Assembly (NCBI GenBank): GCA_009760855.2
Contig: WPIO01000007.1
Location: 11,335,001-11,399,000, forward strand
Source: Cristatella mucedo
Taxonomy: Eukaryota; Bryozoa; Phylactolaemata; Cristatellidae
Length of the DNA: 64,000 nt
Direction of reading: 5' to 3'
Shown: piece after piece, positions 45,713 through 57,741 of the stretch
Layout of the letters: each line of letters starts with the position of its first letter
How positions within the stretch are numbered: position 1 is the first letter of the stretch
Program-made: the position numbers and the translations under genes
Notes under the pieces: generated by a model
Database searches by the model: none
What the model saw: only the letters and a program-made list of their open reading frames with translations
Told to the model about the DNA's origin: nothing

Positions 45713-45975
45713 CCAGATTATTCGTTCCAGAAATGAGTCAATAGATAAGGATCTGTATCAGGCTAACGATCTCGACCAGGCTGACTCTGCTGCAATCGCT
45801 GTCTTTGCTCGTCTGAACTGTCCTCATTCACTGGCATGACGAAGTGCAGACTGCATTCCGTAAGCAGCCACTGCTTACGTCCTGCGAAAATTCCGGATAT
45901 TGATTGATTAATCACTAACAAATGCATCATAGAGGCCTGTCAAATTGCTATTTTACTTCTCTGAAAAAGACCGCG
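45713..45975 (+). repeat. 263-bp duplicated segment inserted in Family A
   Basis: Copy of 44091-44353. It replaces about 11 bp of the Family A hairpin. There is no poly-A, no target duplication and no terminal repeat, and the right junction shares GCG between donor end and acceptor, which points to repair-mediated copying rather than transposition. Confidence 0.92.
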
Positions 45976-46497
45976 CTTTACAATTGCTGTAAAGCAAGCA
46001 AGATCGAACGGTTAGTGGCAGCATGCTCAATAATAATGATAACAATAATAATACACTTGATAAAGCACCCTCAGATAACTCAATCTTTTTCTAGGCACTT
46101 TACCTTTGCAAAGGAAACACGATCGAATGGTGAGTGGTATCATGCTTGATAAACCACATGAATAACATGGTTAGGGTTGACTTGCACAGGGGTCAGCATG
46201 CAAGTGTGATTAGTGGCATGCAGCAGTGTCAGCACGGATAAGGACATTAAGGACGAATGACAGTCCCTTCAAAGGCAGTCATAAATAAATGCGTTTTTGG
46301 TTTCTTCTTAAATGTGGACAAGTCAGGAGATGTCGTGACGCAGGTCGGGAGTGAGTTCCAGGTTTTGGGAGCATATGAACTAAATGCACGGTCTCCAAAG
46401 GATTTGAGGTTTGTACTAGGTATAGTTGAGCAGTTAGATTCCGAAAAGCAGGTGGTACGATGCTTAGCCTTGTGGGGGAGTAGATAATAAATAAATC

Positions 46498-46668
46498 CTA
46501 GCTGATTAAACAGCCTCTTTTTGTATAGCGACAGAAGAGCCTCTACCACTATCCCCACCGCTTGCAGTGGCGATAAAGGATCGCCCACCTCAGGAATGGA
46601 ACCCACAACCTCGGGACCGAGGTCGTGAAAGCAACTGCCTTACCTAGTGTGCCAGCACGGCTCACAAT
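46498..46668 (-). mobile_element. SINE1 copy inside Family A
   Basis: Minus strand: ctagctgattaaacagcc (tail), gagcctctaccactatcccc (hairpin), ggcgataaaggatcgcccac, inverted B box gaatggaacccacaacc (46594-46610), and head cttacctagtgtgccagcac. Beyond the tail is AATAAATAAATCC. AATCC also follows the head at 46666-46670, a possible short target duplication. Confidence 0.92.
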
Positions 46669-47030
46669 CCGATAGGTAGGCTGGAGCCAAGGAATAAAGA
46701 GACCTGAAAGTGAGTGACAAAACCTTTAAGTCGATGCGTTGCTTGACTGGGAGCCAGTGCATATCGGCGAGATGTGGAGTGATGTGGCAACTGCGACGCT
46801 CACGATGGAAAAGCCTACCCGCAGAGTTTTGCACCAGCTGTAAGCGCCTGAGTGCACAGGCCGATAGACCAGCAAGCAGCGAGTTACAGAAGTCAAGACG
46901 GCATGTCACAAATGCATGGATAAATTTAGATTTGGTATCCCTGTCTAAACAAGCTTGAGTTTTAGCAATGCTATAAAGCTGAAAGTAGGCAGACTGGACT
47001 GCGGAGCTGATGTGGTCTCCGATGAAAGGT

Positions 47031-47945
47031 CACTTCATGACACCGATACTCCAGCTAAGATCGCGGAGTCTTTCGCGCTGGCCGATGTGTCGCAAGCCCT
47101 CTCTAGATGCTGCGGCAGACCTGGCTATAGCTTGCCCTGGTGTAATGATCGATACATGCGGTGGCCGTAAGGATGCTTCAATGACCTGGTCTACTTTCCT
47201 GGCCTCTCGTGACTCTCAGCATCTGCTAACACTCAATCAGAAATTGCTCGTACTGAATGCTTTGACGATGGAGCATTTCAGCGTTGCTGAAAGATAAAGA
47301 GACACAGTCTAGCACCCACTCCATGTAAATTTAAGGGGGCGTGGTTGCATGGTCGCTGTCACCTGTGCTATTTGACCTATAGACGCTTTCTCTCAAGAAT
47401 GAGCACAGAAAAGCACCACCTCCATTAGTCTATTTTCTTTAACCGTTTCATAAAATATAGTGTGTTTGCTGCCAAACTTTTCCGGGTTTCTATTCAACTC
47501 TGGAAACAACTGGAGCAGGCAGATCCGTGAGCTATGCTACTGTGTTTTACATAAATATAGGCCTCCCCCATTCATCGCTGGCTACATTTTGCTCCAATTG
47601 TCCATGATTGCCTGCTCAAACATACCAAAGTTCAATAGCAGATTTCAGGATTGCATCTGTGTATCATTGCGCCCAAAGATGGCAGCTGGCTTACTCGATG
47701 CTCATGCTTGGTCGAAAACAAATTTGGCGACTTATTTCGGCGTGGCCCACCAAATTGCAACTATGAGTTTTGTTTATCGCTGGAAAGCAGTGCTATGCGC
47801 AAATGTACGACGTCGGCATTGACAGACCTCGCTGGCAGCTCTCCTGGACGACCCCGACTACAATGCCTAGATTTTATTGGGCGGCTTTCGCAGTGTCGGC
47901 TACTTGCATCTCATCCTCTTATTCGCGGTGGTTCTCGGTGGCCCA
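47031..47945. other. No recognised gene
   Basis: Open frames up to 120 codons (47460-47822) without recognisable domains. Confidence 0.45.
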
Positions 47946-48225
47946 CATGAGCAGCAGCAGCAGGGGCAACAGGAGCAGGAGCAGGATCAGGAGAAGAACT
48001 TGGAACACGGCAAGGATAAGGAGCAGTAGAAAGAGCAGGAGCGCTAGAAAGAGTAGGAGCAGGAGCAGGAGCAGCAGGAGCAGGAGGAGCAGCAAGAGCA
48101 GCAAGAGCAGCAGGAGCAGCAGGAGCAGGAGCAGCAGGAGCGCTAGAAAGAGTAGGAGCAGGAGCAGGAGCAGCAGGAGCAGCAGGAGCAGCAAGAGCAG
48201 CAGGAGCAGCAGGAGCAGCTGGAAC
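47946..48225 (+). repeat. Imperfect (AGGAGC)n repeat with 99-bp higher-order unit
   Basis: Hexanucleotide-like AGGAGC/AGCAGC repeats. The phrase gcgctagaaagagtaggagc occurs at 48041 and again at 48140, a 99-bp period equal to 33 codons. Long frames are open in several phases (poly Arg-Ser on plus; poly-Leu and Ala-Pro on minus), which indicates stop-free composition rather than selection. Confidence 0.95.
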
Positions 48226-49724
48226 AGACGAGGAAGCACTTGTGCAATCAGCGGTGGCATCCAAGCTAATATGGATGCTCTTTTGACCAAATAAAAAACG
48301 AAAGCGAACTGACGGCAGCAAGCCATTCGCATCTTGTTCGCTCCCCTGCCTTTTCATCGGACTTCAAAGCAGTCTGCTAGACGTCAGTCGGCGTTTGACC
48401 GCAGGCTACCCCCCCCGTCCACAGTGCATCTGAAGGTTCGGGCTTGCTGTGCTATAATAAGCCGAGTAATATCCCTAACCGCAGTTGCTCGGTGAACTGC
48501 ACGCACTGCCGACTGCTTGGCAGTATAAGTGCAACGTAGGGGCTGGCAATTCCCAGCACATCTCGTTATTTTTCGGAAACTGGCCCAGCCGAAAGGCAGC
48601 CGAGCGCCCCACTGTGGATCCGCTGCACCAAGCGACAGCGTACCTGCCGAAACATCGTGGTAGAAAAACTTGTCCCGCTAAAGTCGACAAGGTTTTGGAC
48701 GCACCGGTCGGTAGGCTACGTATAATCGACGGCCGCACCGGAAGACCCTGTGAGCGGCTGTTGCCTGGGTAGCATCGAGTGCGTTAGCATGAAGATTGAT
48801 GCGAAGCTGATGAAACATGAAAAGAGACGGGTGAGCACCTGCAGCATGACAGGAACAACAGAAGACGCGCACCCTCCAGTGGTGCGCCAGTCAAAGAAAA
48901 TGCCCTTTTTACGAGCTACAGCAACAGGCGCGAGCAGCGATGATTAGCCGTCGGCGAAGGCGCGGCGGCCAGCCGCAGCGCCTGCACCTGTTCAAACGAC
49001 AAGGTGCACTCCCCATTTTCGGGATCGTCCAGCAGAGCTGAGGGCACCGGCGGCGGTTGCTGCGAGCTCTCGCGGCTCGCAGAAAACCCTAGCTACAACA
49101 CTGAGCTGCCCTAATTTGGACTCGAGCATGGCCCCGAGAACTGCCTCCGTCCACCTTGCAGACCATGCTGGCCGCTCAAACTGCGGCTGCCGCCGGATGC
49201 CGCTCGCTTCTACGAGCAAAGAGTCAACCGAGCGGCGGCAGCTGGTTCGCCGCCTCAGCCGCGAAAGGGCACTGCAGCAGTGCAGCCTCCGCGCGCCTCT
49301 GAGACGCTTCAGCGTTCGCTGCGACGGCGAAAGGAGAGGGTACGGCTGCCTCGACTGGGTCCCCGGCCGGTGCTCGGTCCGCTAGATTCGCAGCGCTCGA
49401 GAGAAGGGAGCCAGTAAACAATAGACGTAGCTAGCAGAGAGAATTCCACCGAACGATCGCAGCAGTCCGGCAAACTTGGCAAAGTATTTACTGCTGAGAA
49501 AATGCGAGCGGGACGAAACTGGAATAACGATCTGATGTTTACGCAGTGTGGGACCCTGGCAGGCACTCCGGGCACCCGGGCGTCGTTAGGCGGTTGAAAA
49601 TGAGGTGAATCTAGAGACGAGACAGAATCCGGTTTCGCTTTCTCGATCGCAGCTTTGTTCTTAATTCATTCAACGCATGGCAAAGAGATCGGCATCCAGG
49701 CTGATCCATGGAGTGAGGCAGAGG
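48226..49724. other. No recognised gene; GC-rich 48540-49430
   Basis: Moderately GC-rich with several 60-95-codon frames on both strands, none recognised. Confidence 0.45.
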
Positions 49725-49917
<193 letters not shown>

Positions 49918-51654
49918 AGAGTGAGGGGCATTGGATTCGTCGGTGGCTCTAATCGCTGGATCTGGGTATTCAGAAGTTTGCCGCCTCTGTTTGTACCCTC
50001 GTAGTCCAATGCCAGTGTCTGAGATCATTGAAGCTGCCAAATCACGCTTCAGAGACGATCTCCGTTCGCAATTGGCTCGTAAATCGGCTAAAAAAAAGCC
50101 ACGGCCTTTGGAAAACTGGATCCCTGATCGATGCCATTTCGATCGCACCTGGCGCCTGCCTTGGTCGCCGACGTCCCAGTCGTTGGCCTACTGTTCGTTT
50201 CTCATGGCCCAAGTCCATATTGGCACGAGTCGTCACTGAAAGCCAACGAGCGTCCTCCGCTTTTTCCCGCTGACAAAGTCCTCAGGCACATCGGCGGTCG
50301 CACGCCGAGTAGCGGCGACGACGCAGGGGTGAGAGGACGTCTTCTTCTCTTCACTCGAAGCTGAAAAATAGGCTGCCGGCTTCAAGCACTGAAATTGCAT
50401 CGAGAGGGAGCTGAGGCGATGCACTCGATCGCGGTCCCAGCTAGGCAGAGGCGAGCGGCGACTGCTTTCTGGCGAGAACCTTGGTCATCTTGGTGCTGTC
50501 GTCAGTAGTCAGTCGTCAGTGCTGTCCTCGTAGTCAGTCGTCTTCAGGCTGCACGTATTCATCAAATCGCGTAGGAAAGTAGGGGGCGGAGGACACGAAA
50601 ATCTCCGGTGCGTTGCACACATCAATCCCTCAACACTCGATTACTCTAAATAGATTCACCGTGTTTTAAAAACTGTCAAGCCTAGCTTCAGCGAGATTTT
50701 TCTCCAAACGTGAGTCATCGATAGAGGAAGGACGTCCAAGAACCTGCCGAGAACTGAGGTTGGCCACGGACCGTATTTATCGAGTACGAGACTTGAATGG
50801 TATTGGCTCCCGCACCCGTGCTTAGCTATTTGCTGATTAGCTTACGTTCTCTCAATAACTCTGAGGTTCGCCGGATGCAGTATCGTGTCTGGGAGCCGAC
50901 CTGACTGTTTTTGTATTGTCGGTGGTGATCTAGTACTAACCTTCCCGGCTACTGCCGGGTAAAGTTAAGAAAAAAGATATCGTCATCACATCGGGGTTCG
51001 AGTGCTTTGAGGTACTACGATTCGCTTTAAATATATTTCATCCGTGATTCGTGGAAGGCTGGGTGCCAATCCTTGCACTATCAGGCTTTGCAAAGCTATG
51101 CCTCCAGAATCATCTAAGCTTAAGGATCGATAGCTGAGACTGGCGATAAGTTACCAAAGTAGCGGCTACGCTTTACCTAGCTACATCGAGCAAGCACAAA
51201 CCGTCTAAACACAAAGTAACATTGCCAAAAACCAGCAGCCCCTCAAGCCCCTCCCCGTGTACAGACCGATGAAGCAAGCCCAAGTCTTGGGCACTCCGGT
51301 CTAATCATGGGCCATCCGCCCACTGATCTGGGCGGGAAAAGACTCCAATCACTGGCTCGAATTATTAGCGCTATTAGAGACATCTGTCACGTATGAAAGC
51401 GGTATCCAATGATTTTTCGTTCAACACAGTAGGTCTGAACGCTGCCCCAGCTCTCAGGGGAATGCTTCTTCACAACAAAGCAATCCAGCAACATCCACCA
51501 AATTGTTTCCGGCAACTTTATGCATGCACATTGCTTTCGAGAAGGCTTGGGAACCGACCGAGCAGATGGGGTTGGCTCGCTGTTTTCTTCGAAATAGCAA
51601 ATCAGTTCGCGGATAATGAAGCAGTCGAGATGAGAGTGCAGCTCTGAAAGATAC
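49918..51654. other. No recognised gene
   Basis: No domain recognised in any frame. 50490-50550 has clustered cagtcgtcagt-type short repeats. Confidence 0.5.
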
Positions 51655-51820
51655 ACCGATTTGACGGCCTCATTTACATAAAGCCTTTGAGGAGCAGAAG
51701 AGCCTTCGAGGCGACCACGACGCTTGCAGTGGGAAATACAGGATTGCCTGCTGCACGACTCTCGCCGACGACCTGGGGACACGAAGTGCGAAAACGTACG
51801 CCTAGGCCAAGACCCAGGTG
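51655..51820 (-). mobile_element. SINE1 copy, diverged
   Basis: Minus strand: gacggcctcatttacataaa (tail), cagaagagccttcgaggcga (hairpin), cgcttgcagtgggaaatacagg, inverted B-box position with cacgactctcgccgacgacc, and head region cctaggccaagac. The B box is eroded. Confidence 0.78.
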
Positions 51821-52154
51821 GCCGGTAGAAGCGAAAGGCAAGACGACGTGACTACTGGGTATCCACAAATGAAAGTAACGGAAATAAGTAACGGACTAGT
51901 AGGCACGCGAAACGGGATCGGTCACGAGCCAATATTGCAAAATTGGCTAAACATTATTAAATGAACGAAAATGGGAAAAGTACTTTAGAATAATGGTTTA
52001 TGAGGACTAAAGAATCTTGAACGCTGCTCTGTCATTAGAACGAGGTGCATTTCTATGAGCTCAATTGTCTTGCTGTCAAAAGAATCGCCTCTAAAAGATT
52101 GTAGAACGCCTGCGGCCACATCGTCGAATGGATGTCCTCTGTGCATCTTTGGGT
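51821..52154. other. No recognised gene
   Basis: Nothing identified. Confidence 0.5.
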
Positions 52155-52435
52155 GTGTGTATCTCCGTCTGTAACTCCACAAAGCCACAAAGACTGGGAG
52201 TGTGTTAAGCAGGAGAGTTTTTTGTAGCCCACTCTTAGCCTAAGCGGCTTTCGTTACGCATTCGGTAGGCAACAGACTTCACCTTAAACAACGAAGAGAA
52301 AGTGAGAAGCATTGCTGAGTCAGGAGAGCAGTTTGAGGTAAAGAGTAGCATGGAAGAAGCAGTTTAGGACGGCTGGACAGGAAGCGCCATAGTCTGCAGC
52401 GGGAGGCTGCAGTTGCCGTTGCGTAAGAAACTGGA
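52155..52435 (-). mobile_element. LINE Family B 3' end
   Basis: Minus strand: tgtgtatctccgtctgtaac, hairpin region ccacaaagccacaaagactg, gtaggcaacagacttcacct and back to ttgccgttgcgtaagaa (the LRNDNY coding) at about 52432. The tail repeats are degenerate (TGTG). Confidence 0.88.
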
Positions 52436-52439
52436 GACC

Positions 52440-52790
52440 ACGAATTTAGTTCCAATGGTCTCAAAGCCTGGAAATGGTAGCCGACTGCGGTCGCGAAATC
52501 ATTTGACTTGAAGACATTTAGAAAGTTTAAAAAGCGAGCCTGTTGGTCGCAGCATTTGCTGCGTTCTTGTGACTTGTCCTTTGTGTGCTGATGCGTACTG
52601 ACACTGCCTATATAATCACTAGCCGTATTGCAAGCTGACGCTGTGCATGTTATTTCTAGCCATAAATAATTGTTAACACTGTGCATGCTGCCACTTATCA
52701 CATGACAATACTTCCGTTACAGAATCTGTAAAGTGCATAGACAGAGATTGAGTTCACTGAGGGTGCTATATAAATGTCATTACAACAGTT
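52440..52790 (+). mobile_element. LINE Family A 3' end
   Basis: Plus strand: caaagcctggaaatggtagc (AWN.LP coding), gaagacatttagaaag, 3' UTR repeats, hairpin gtgcatagacagagattgag ... gagggtgctatataaatg (52733-52778), and cattac. Confidence 0.88.
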
Positions 52791-52794
52791 AATC

Positions 52795-53100
52795 GTGGAG
52801 GTTCAGCTACATATCTCCTTTGCTAAAGGAGCTGTGACTGCTTCGGCTGATCAATGATTACTGTGAAAAACCTTTTTCTCTGACTCATAAGGCCTGTTAA
52901 GTGCATTAGCTGTGACTACTACTAACCACTCCATCATGCTGCCTTCACAGTGTATATGAAAAGGGCTTAGAAAAAGATTAAGTTCTCCGAGGGAGCTATA
53001 CAAATGTAATAGTATTATTATTAGTAGTACCGTTCCATTCCTGCGTTTTAAAACCTTTGGCAGGATAAGATTTTGCTCTGCAGGTTCCCGACTTCCGAAT
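52795..53100 (+). mobile_element. LINE Family B fragment split by a Family A end
   Basis: Plus strand: catatctcctttgctaaagg ... ctgactcataaggcctg (52808-52895) is the PLLKELxWLP ... LTHKAR region. After the Family A insertion, gttccattcctgcgttttaa ... gctctgcaggttcccgactt (53031-53092) is the AVPFLRLKTxGD region. About 120 bp of Family B is missing at the insertion point. Confidence 0.85.
52898..53027 (+). mobile_element. Family A 3'-terminal end inserted in Family B
   Basis: About 130 bp: ctactactaaccactccatc, hairpin gggcttagaaaaagattaag ... gagggagctatacaaatg (52966-53006), then ATAGTATTATTATTAG. Confidence 0.87.
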
Positions 53101-53104
53101 TCTC

Positions 53105-53800
53105 CTAGTTTTAATATTGTCAATATTAATAGGATATTTCTATAGAAACCACTCGGAACTTCATTTCTAATGAGGCACTTTACATATGCTCTAATGTAAG
53201 CATGTCTAGATAATTTGCAAAAACATTCACAGAATAAGCACGAATGAACACGCGAAGAAAATTCACACGGATCCAACAAATGCTGCGAGGAATAGGTGCG
53301 TTTTTAGCTTTTTTTGTTAAATCATCAAGTCAGGGAATGTCTCGAATATACAAAATAATGGAATGGTCTTCAAAGGATTTGACGTTGGCTCGAGGCGCAG
53401 CTAGGTGATTAGAGTCAGAAGAGCGTTTGGTACGATTTCCAGCCTGATTGGAAAGCAGTTTGGATACGTAGATCTGAGCAAGAGAAAGAGAGACCTTAAA
53501 GTTAATGAAAACACCTTGAAGTTGATGCGCTGCTTACTCGGGAGCCAGTGCGGGCAGGTGAGAAGGGGTGTAGCGGGCCCCTCAGACGCTCCCGACAGAG
53601 AAGCCTGACTGCAGCTGTGACTGCAGCCTAAAATGTACTGAAACTTAAATACATTGTACAGAAACCTAAAATGTACTTACTGAAGATGCGAGAGTAGTGA
53701 TTTGCCAAAGTCAAGACGGGATGTCACACATGCATTGATCGATTCGAACGTTGTAGCTCTAGAGAAGCCGACGTCAAAACCAAGTGACCATCAGGGTTCT
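53105..53800 (-). mobile_element. LINE Family A fragment, diverged
   Basis: Minus strand: gaggcactttacatatgctc (hairpin side), ggatccaacaaatgctgcga, caagtcagggaatgtctcga, tcttcaaaggatttgacgtt, gagagaccttaaagttaatg and gtcaagacgggatgtcacac follow the Family A order. It contains a local duplication around cctaaaatgtactgaaac (53627 and 53665). Confidence 0.82.
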
Positions 53801-54118
53801 CCATCGAGCTTCAAATCGTGCTGCTTGGATGCTCGATGCTTCAAGTCGTGCTGATTGATTGGGCTGCGTGCCCCTTCCAGAGATGGACTGGTTTCCGCGG
53901 CACCGGCGCTCCAGCTCTATATTCACAGATGTGGATACTCATATTCGCATGCTCACGCTTCAGCGATGAACGCCTGCTTGCAGTTAGCCCGTGCATGTGT
54001 CGCGTGCACGTTAACTGTCTGAAAATTTTTGCCGGGAAGAATGTTTCATGATGCCTACATTTGACGACAGCGACTACTCAGAAGACAGGCTAACTGTCAG
54101 CTTGCGAGTGAGGATATT

Positions 54119-54463
54119 TAATAGTAATAATAATAATAATAATGCACTTGATAAAGCGCCATCAGAGAACTCAATCTCTCTCTAGGCGCTTTACATTTGC
54201 TGCAAAGGGAAATGCAATTGAATGGTGAGTAATATCATGCTTGATAAACGAACAAAATGAATGACATGGTTAGGGGTGACATGCACGGGCAAATGTGGTT
54301 AGTGGCAGCATCCACAGTGTCAGCACGCATAAGCACATGAAGTGCGAATCAGAGGGACCCACTAAATGCTGTCCTAAATAGGTGTGTTTTTAAGTTCTTT
54401 TGAAATGTGGTCAGGTCAGGGGATGTTCTGACGCAGGTCAAGAGGGAGTTCCAGGCTTTGGGA
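54119..54463 (-). mobile_element. LINE Family A 3' end, young subfamily
   Basis: Minus strand: (TAA)n tail 54124-54142, hairpin aagcgccatcagagaactca ... ctctctaggcgctttac, full 3' UTR and start of coding (gagttccaggctttgggagc, 54444-54463). Very similar to 29268-29625. Confidence 0.95.
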
Positions 54464-54536
54464 GCGATATTTTCCGGCGTTCAAATTGCTGATCGACCCA
54501 ACGCAGATTAGAGCGTCATGAATAACTAGAGCAGAA

Positions 54537-54595
<59 letters not shown>
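54537..54595 (+). repeat. (CGG)n trinucleotide repeat, about 19-20 units
   Basis: A 59-bp uninterrupted GGC/CGG run between a Family A 5' truncation point and a SINE1 copy. Frames through it encode poly-Pro or poly-Ala on the minus strand and are not supported as genes. Confidence 0.99.
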
Positions 54596-54596
<1 letters not shown>

Positions 54597-54639
54597 TCGT
54601 GACCGCCTGTTACGCGCCGTGAGCCGATAAGCCTCGGCT

Positions 54640-54800
54640 TTGGTCTTTTCCCAGGGGTAAGGCGCCGGCACTTCACGAAACAGGTCACGTGGGTTCGCGA
54701 CCTGCAGCGGGCTGCTCTGCAGTGCCAACTGCAGGCGGGAGTGACCGCCGCTGCGGCTCGTGTGCCGCTTTAAAATGAAGCTGCTGAATTGGCCAAACAG
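54640..54800 (+). mobile_element. SINE1 copy, GC-rich variant
   Basis: Plus strand: head caggggtaaggcgccggcac, B box gggttcgcgacctgc (54691-54705), tgccaactgcaggcgggagt, hairpin ccgccgctgcggctcgtg, tail gctgctgaattggccaa. Confidence 0.88.
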
Positions 54801-55887
54801 CCTTCGCTGTCTCTCGCGATAGCGACTCGCCAAGCGGAGGCGGAAGCAGAGGCGGAAGCAGCTGTCACAAACGGAGTGACGTAGTGACGGTTGCTGTTTT
54901 TTCCTTAGGGCCGGAAGCGCACGCAGCAGCGACACTCCTTGCCGACGAACGACAACAAATGCCAGCGACGAACGTACCGAGCTTTGGAGCTCCGCAAGTG
55001 AAGGTGAAGGTGAGGCAAAAGTCATCCGCGGGTTTGGTGACTGCAACGGAACGCCGCGGCGGCAAAAAAGAGCGCCCAGATCTCGATGTGGCAAGTGCCA
55101 GCATATATCCCGATTGTAGAAAACTGACTCTGTTTGACAGTCGCCGAGGGTGGCGGCAGGTGTCCAGCACCAGCCGTAACGAACAGCAGCTCCCGTACGA
55201 CCCCTGGGCACCACCGACCTGCCTGCGACCGGCGCAAAGCTTCGGGCGTAAAACCCGCCTGGCTCGAATGCTAGGGCCCAACCAACGGTCTCCACTGACG
55301 TGACTTCAAATTGTGTGCCTCTTAACCAAATGTTATTAAATAGCTATTTCAAAGACGTTACTACTATTAAGGAACGGCGAATAATAACTCGGCAGCCGCA
55401 GCCTGGCTGATGAAGAACACCGACGTCTCACAATAAAACGGGTCGACGTGATGACGTAGGACTAACAACTCCCACTGGCAATGGTGGAGAGGATACAAGT
55501 GCTGAAAGAGTGAGAAGCGATGGTTGTAGCGCTAGTAGCAAAGGAACGCTTAATTCATAATGCGAATAACCCTGTCGCATTTGCATTATACTTTTTTATA
55601 AGCTCGAACGTTTAGGTTGGGCGAGACCCAACAGCTTAATCTATAGCGTAGCTTGGCAGAAAACCCACGTCACAGATGCGCCGAGCCTCTGACACCACCC
55701 TTGACCATAAGGCCGAGCAAACAAAGTGTATGCATTAATCCAAAATCTGCCATTGGGCTACTTAAAGTAGGGTGCAGGAGGCTTCGAATACGAATATGGA
55801 TACGCATTTCCATGGGGAAGAATTGCATCTGCATTGCTAGTTTACGTCTCTATCGGCAGCTCTAGCACAAGACAACCCTTTGGTCGC

Positions 55888-55894
<7 letters not shown>
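54801..55894. other. No recognised gene
   Basis: 54840-55310 is moderately GC-rich with 138-139-codon frames on opposite strands; neither is recognised. Confidence 0.45.
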
Positions 55895-55961
<67 letters not shown>

Positions 55962-55979
55962 GCAGAGGGGGAGAGAGAC
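55895..55979 (+). repeat. (GA)n microsatellite
   Basis: GA repeats with GGAG interruptions. Confidence 0.98.
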
Positions 55980-57741
55980 GCTACATATAGTGAAATAATT
56001 ACAACGAAGATTAAGAGCAGGAGTCTTTGCTTGCTGCACGAGGACCGTGCTGATAAGAAAGCTCTGCAGCACGAAAGTGATTGTAGAAGTAAAATAGACT
56101 GTTAAGTTTTGTTCAATAAGTCGATTCCGCTAAAAATTTGGTTTGCTTAGTTCAAATATGTCGCCAAATACAGAGCTCAGACGTTTTAGTACATGCTCCC
56201 TTTTGTAAAGTGTAATAGCACAAAAAGCCTGGAAAGTTTGCCCAGAGTGGAGGTGAAGAATTAATAGTTTCATCCATATTTCGCTGGGAAAACAGTCAGA
56301 AAATAGCACACAACACTGCAAACATAATTGAGCCTGCGTTTGAACGCTTCAAGAAAAACTAAAGGCTTTGACCTGTCCTATGATCTTTGCGTAAGCAGAA
56401 CACTTGTCTTGGTCCTGGCCGAAGCATCAGTGAGCTAGCCAGCCGTTCACAGATATCAAGCACAAACATTTCCAGACAGTTTATAGCCCAGAACGCGTTT
56501 TGGGATGTATCTCGGAGCTTTTTTGACGCGTCTCATTCACTGCTGAACCAGAAGAAGTCTCCAAATCAAAAGATCTTGATGCCACATGTTTCATCTTAGT
56601 AGGACCCCTTCAACAGATCGCGAGTCATCACTTGGCTGCCCCACTTCCAGGGTTTTAATAAACACTCAGGATATCTCGCTGCACACTAGAGACATTGCAT
56701 CCATGATGCCTACCTCCTATTTGAAAGACTGTCATCTAGCCAGTGTGTATTTAGCTGCATGTTTTGTTATGCTCGCGAGTGGGAGTGGGTGTGCTTGTGT
56801 ATGCGTGGGTGTGTGTTTGCATGCGTATGCTTGATTGTGTAATGAGGCCGAGGCTAAAGATAGGTTGGAGGGCTTCTAGTTCTACAAGACCTTTTCGCAG
56901 TATTTCATATAGCAAGCGAGGATACCAATTAGACAAGCCAGATTTTTACCAGCCTCCAGAATTTTCCAGTTCATTCCTACCTCATTTATGGATGTAAACA
57001 GACTATTTTCATGGACACTGATGCCTGTTTAAAGTTCTCGATAGCGTGCATCATGTATCTTAGGTCGGCTCTTCAACTAAACTTCTATTCCATAGATGCA
57101 GCATTTGTTAACGTGGTCTTCAGAAATTTTGTTTGAAAACAACCACTGCCACTGATCTGCTGAAGGAGCTGAATCGATATAATTGGCTAGGTCAGATCGG
57201 AATGCCAACCGAACATTACTTCCATTTTTGATTTAGCAACTATATACTATTCCCTAAAACGATGCTTTGGCTTGTACAAGGATTGATACTCCGGAGGCAG
57301 AGCTTAAATACAGACTAGTGAGACATAGATAATTTGAAATATAGTCCAGTGATAATTACAGAGGCCGATAGCCAACATCCACCCTTTGTCGAATCAAAAT
57401 GCAGTGAAAGTAACCAAGACCTTTTTTATAAATTACCGTTGACTTGACCTTTTTACATTCTCTTTGCAGAAATTTAGTTTGCTAATGACAGATACATCTC
57501 TTCCCCTCACAAATGCCAGAATCAGTTCAGGTGACATGGCATATGAATGCAAGGGTGACCAGCGCGTGCTCTTGGATATAAAGTTTTTATGTCTGGAATA
57601 ATAATTTATGACTGTACTGACGCAATATGGAAGTCTTTTATGTTCGAATTCTGGAAGTCTCTTGTGGCCTGGTGGTGCCGCTTGGGCGCCGCTCGGGTGA
57701 CTTCCCAGCGACGTTCCCCATAGGTTGAGTACACCCGTAAC
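55980..57741. other. No recognised gene
   Basis: AT-leaning sequence without identifiable genes. 56766-56830 is GT-rich. Confidence 0.5.

Larger units (their letters stand above)
45674..47030 (-). mobile_element. LINE Family A with two later insertions
   Basis: Minus-strand Family A. Its 3' hairpin is split: gagcgccctcagagaaattaa (to 45712) and gctttacaattgctgtaaag (from 45974) flank the 263-bp duplicated segment. A second Family A end starts at about 46025 ((AAT)n, hairpin 46058-46108) and continues through the 3' UTR and reversed AWNSLP coding to 46490. It is then interrupted by SINE1 (46498-46668) and resumes at ccgataggtaggctggagcc through the thumb coding (RLDFCNSLLAGLSACALRRLQLVQNSAGRLF, 46900-46810) to about 47030. 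Frames are broken. Confidence 0.88.

Noticed and set aside
47770-48294. Arg-Ser-rich 174-codon frame as an SR-type splicing protein
   Set aside because: It is a translation of an AGGAGC repeat that is also open in other frames as poly-Leu and Ala-Pro; no RNA-recognition domain flanks it.
54516-55295. 259-codon minus-strand frame ending in poly-Ala
   Set aside because: It spans the (CGG)n tract and an entire SINE1 copy, so it cannot be an original gene; no domain seen.
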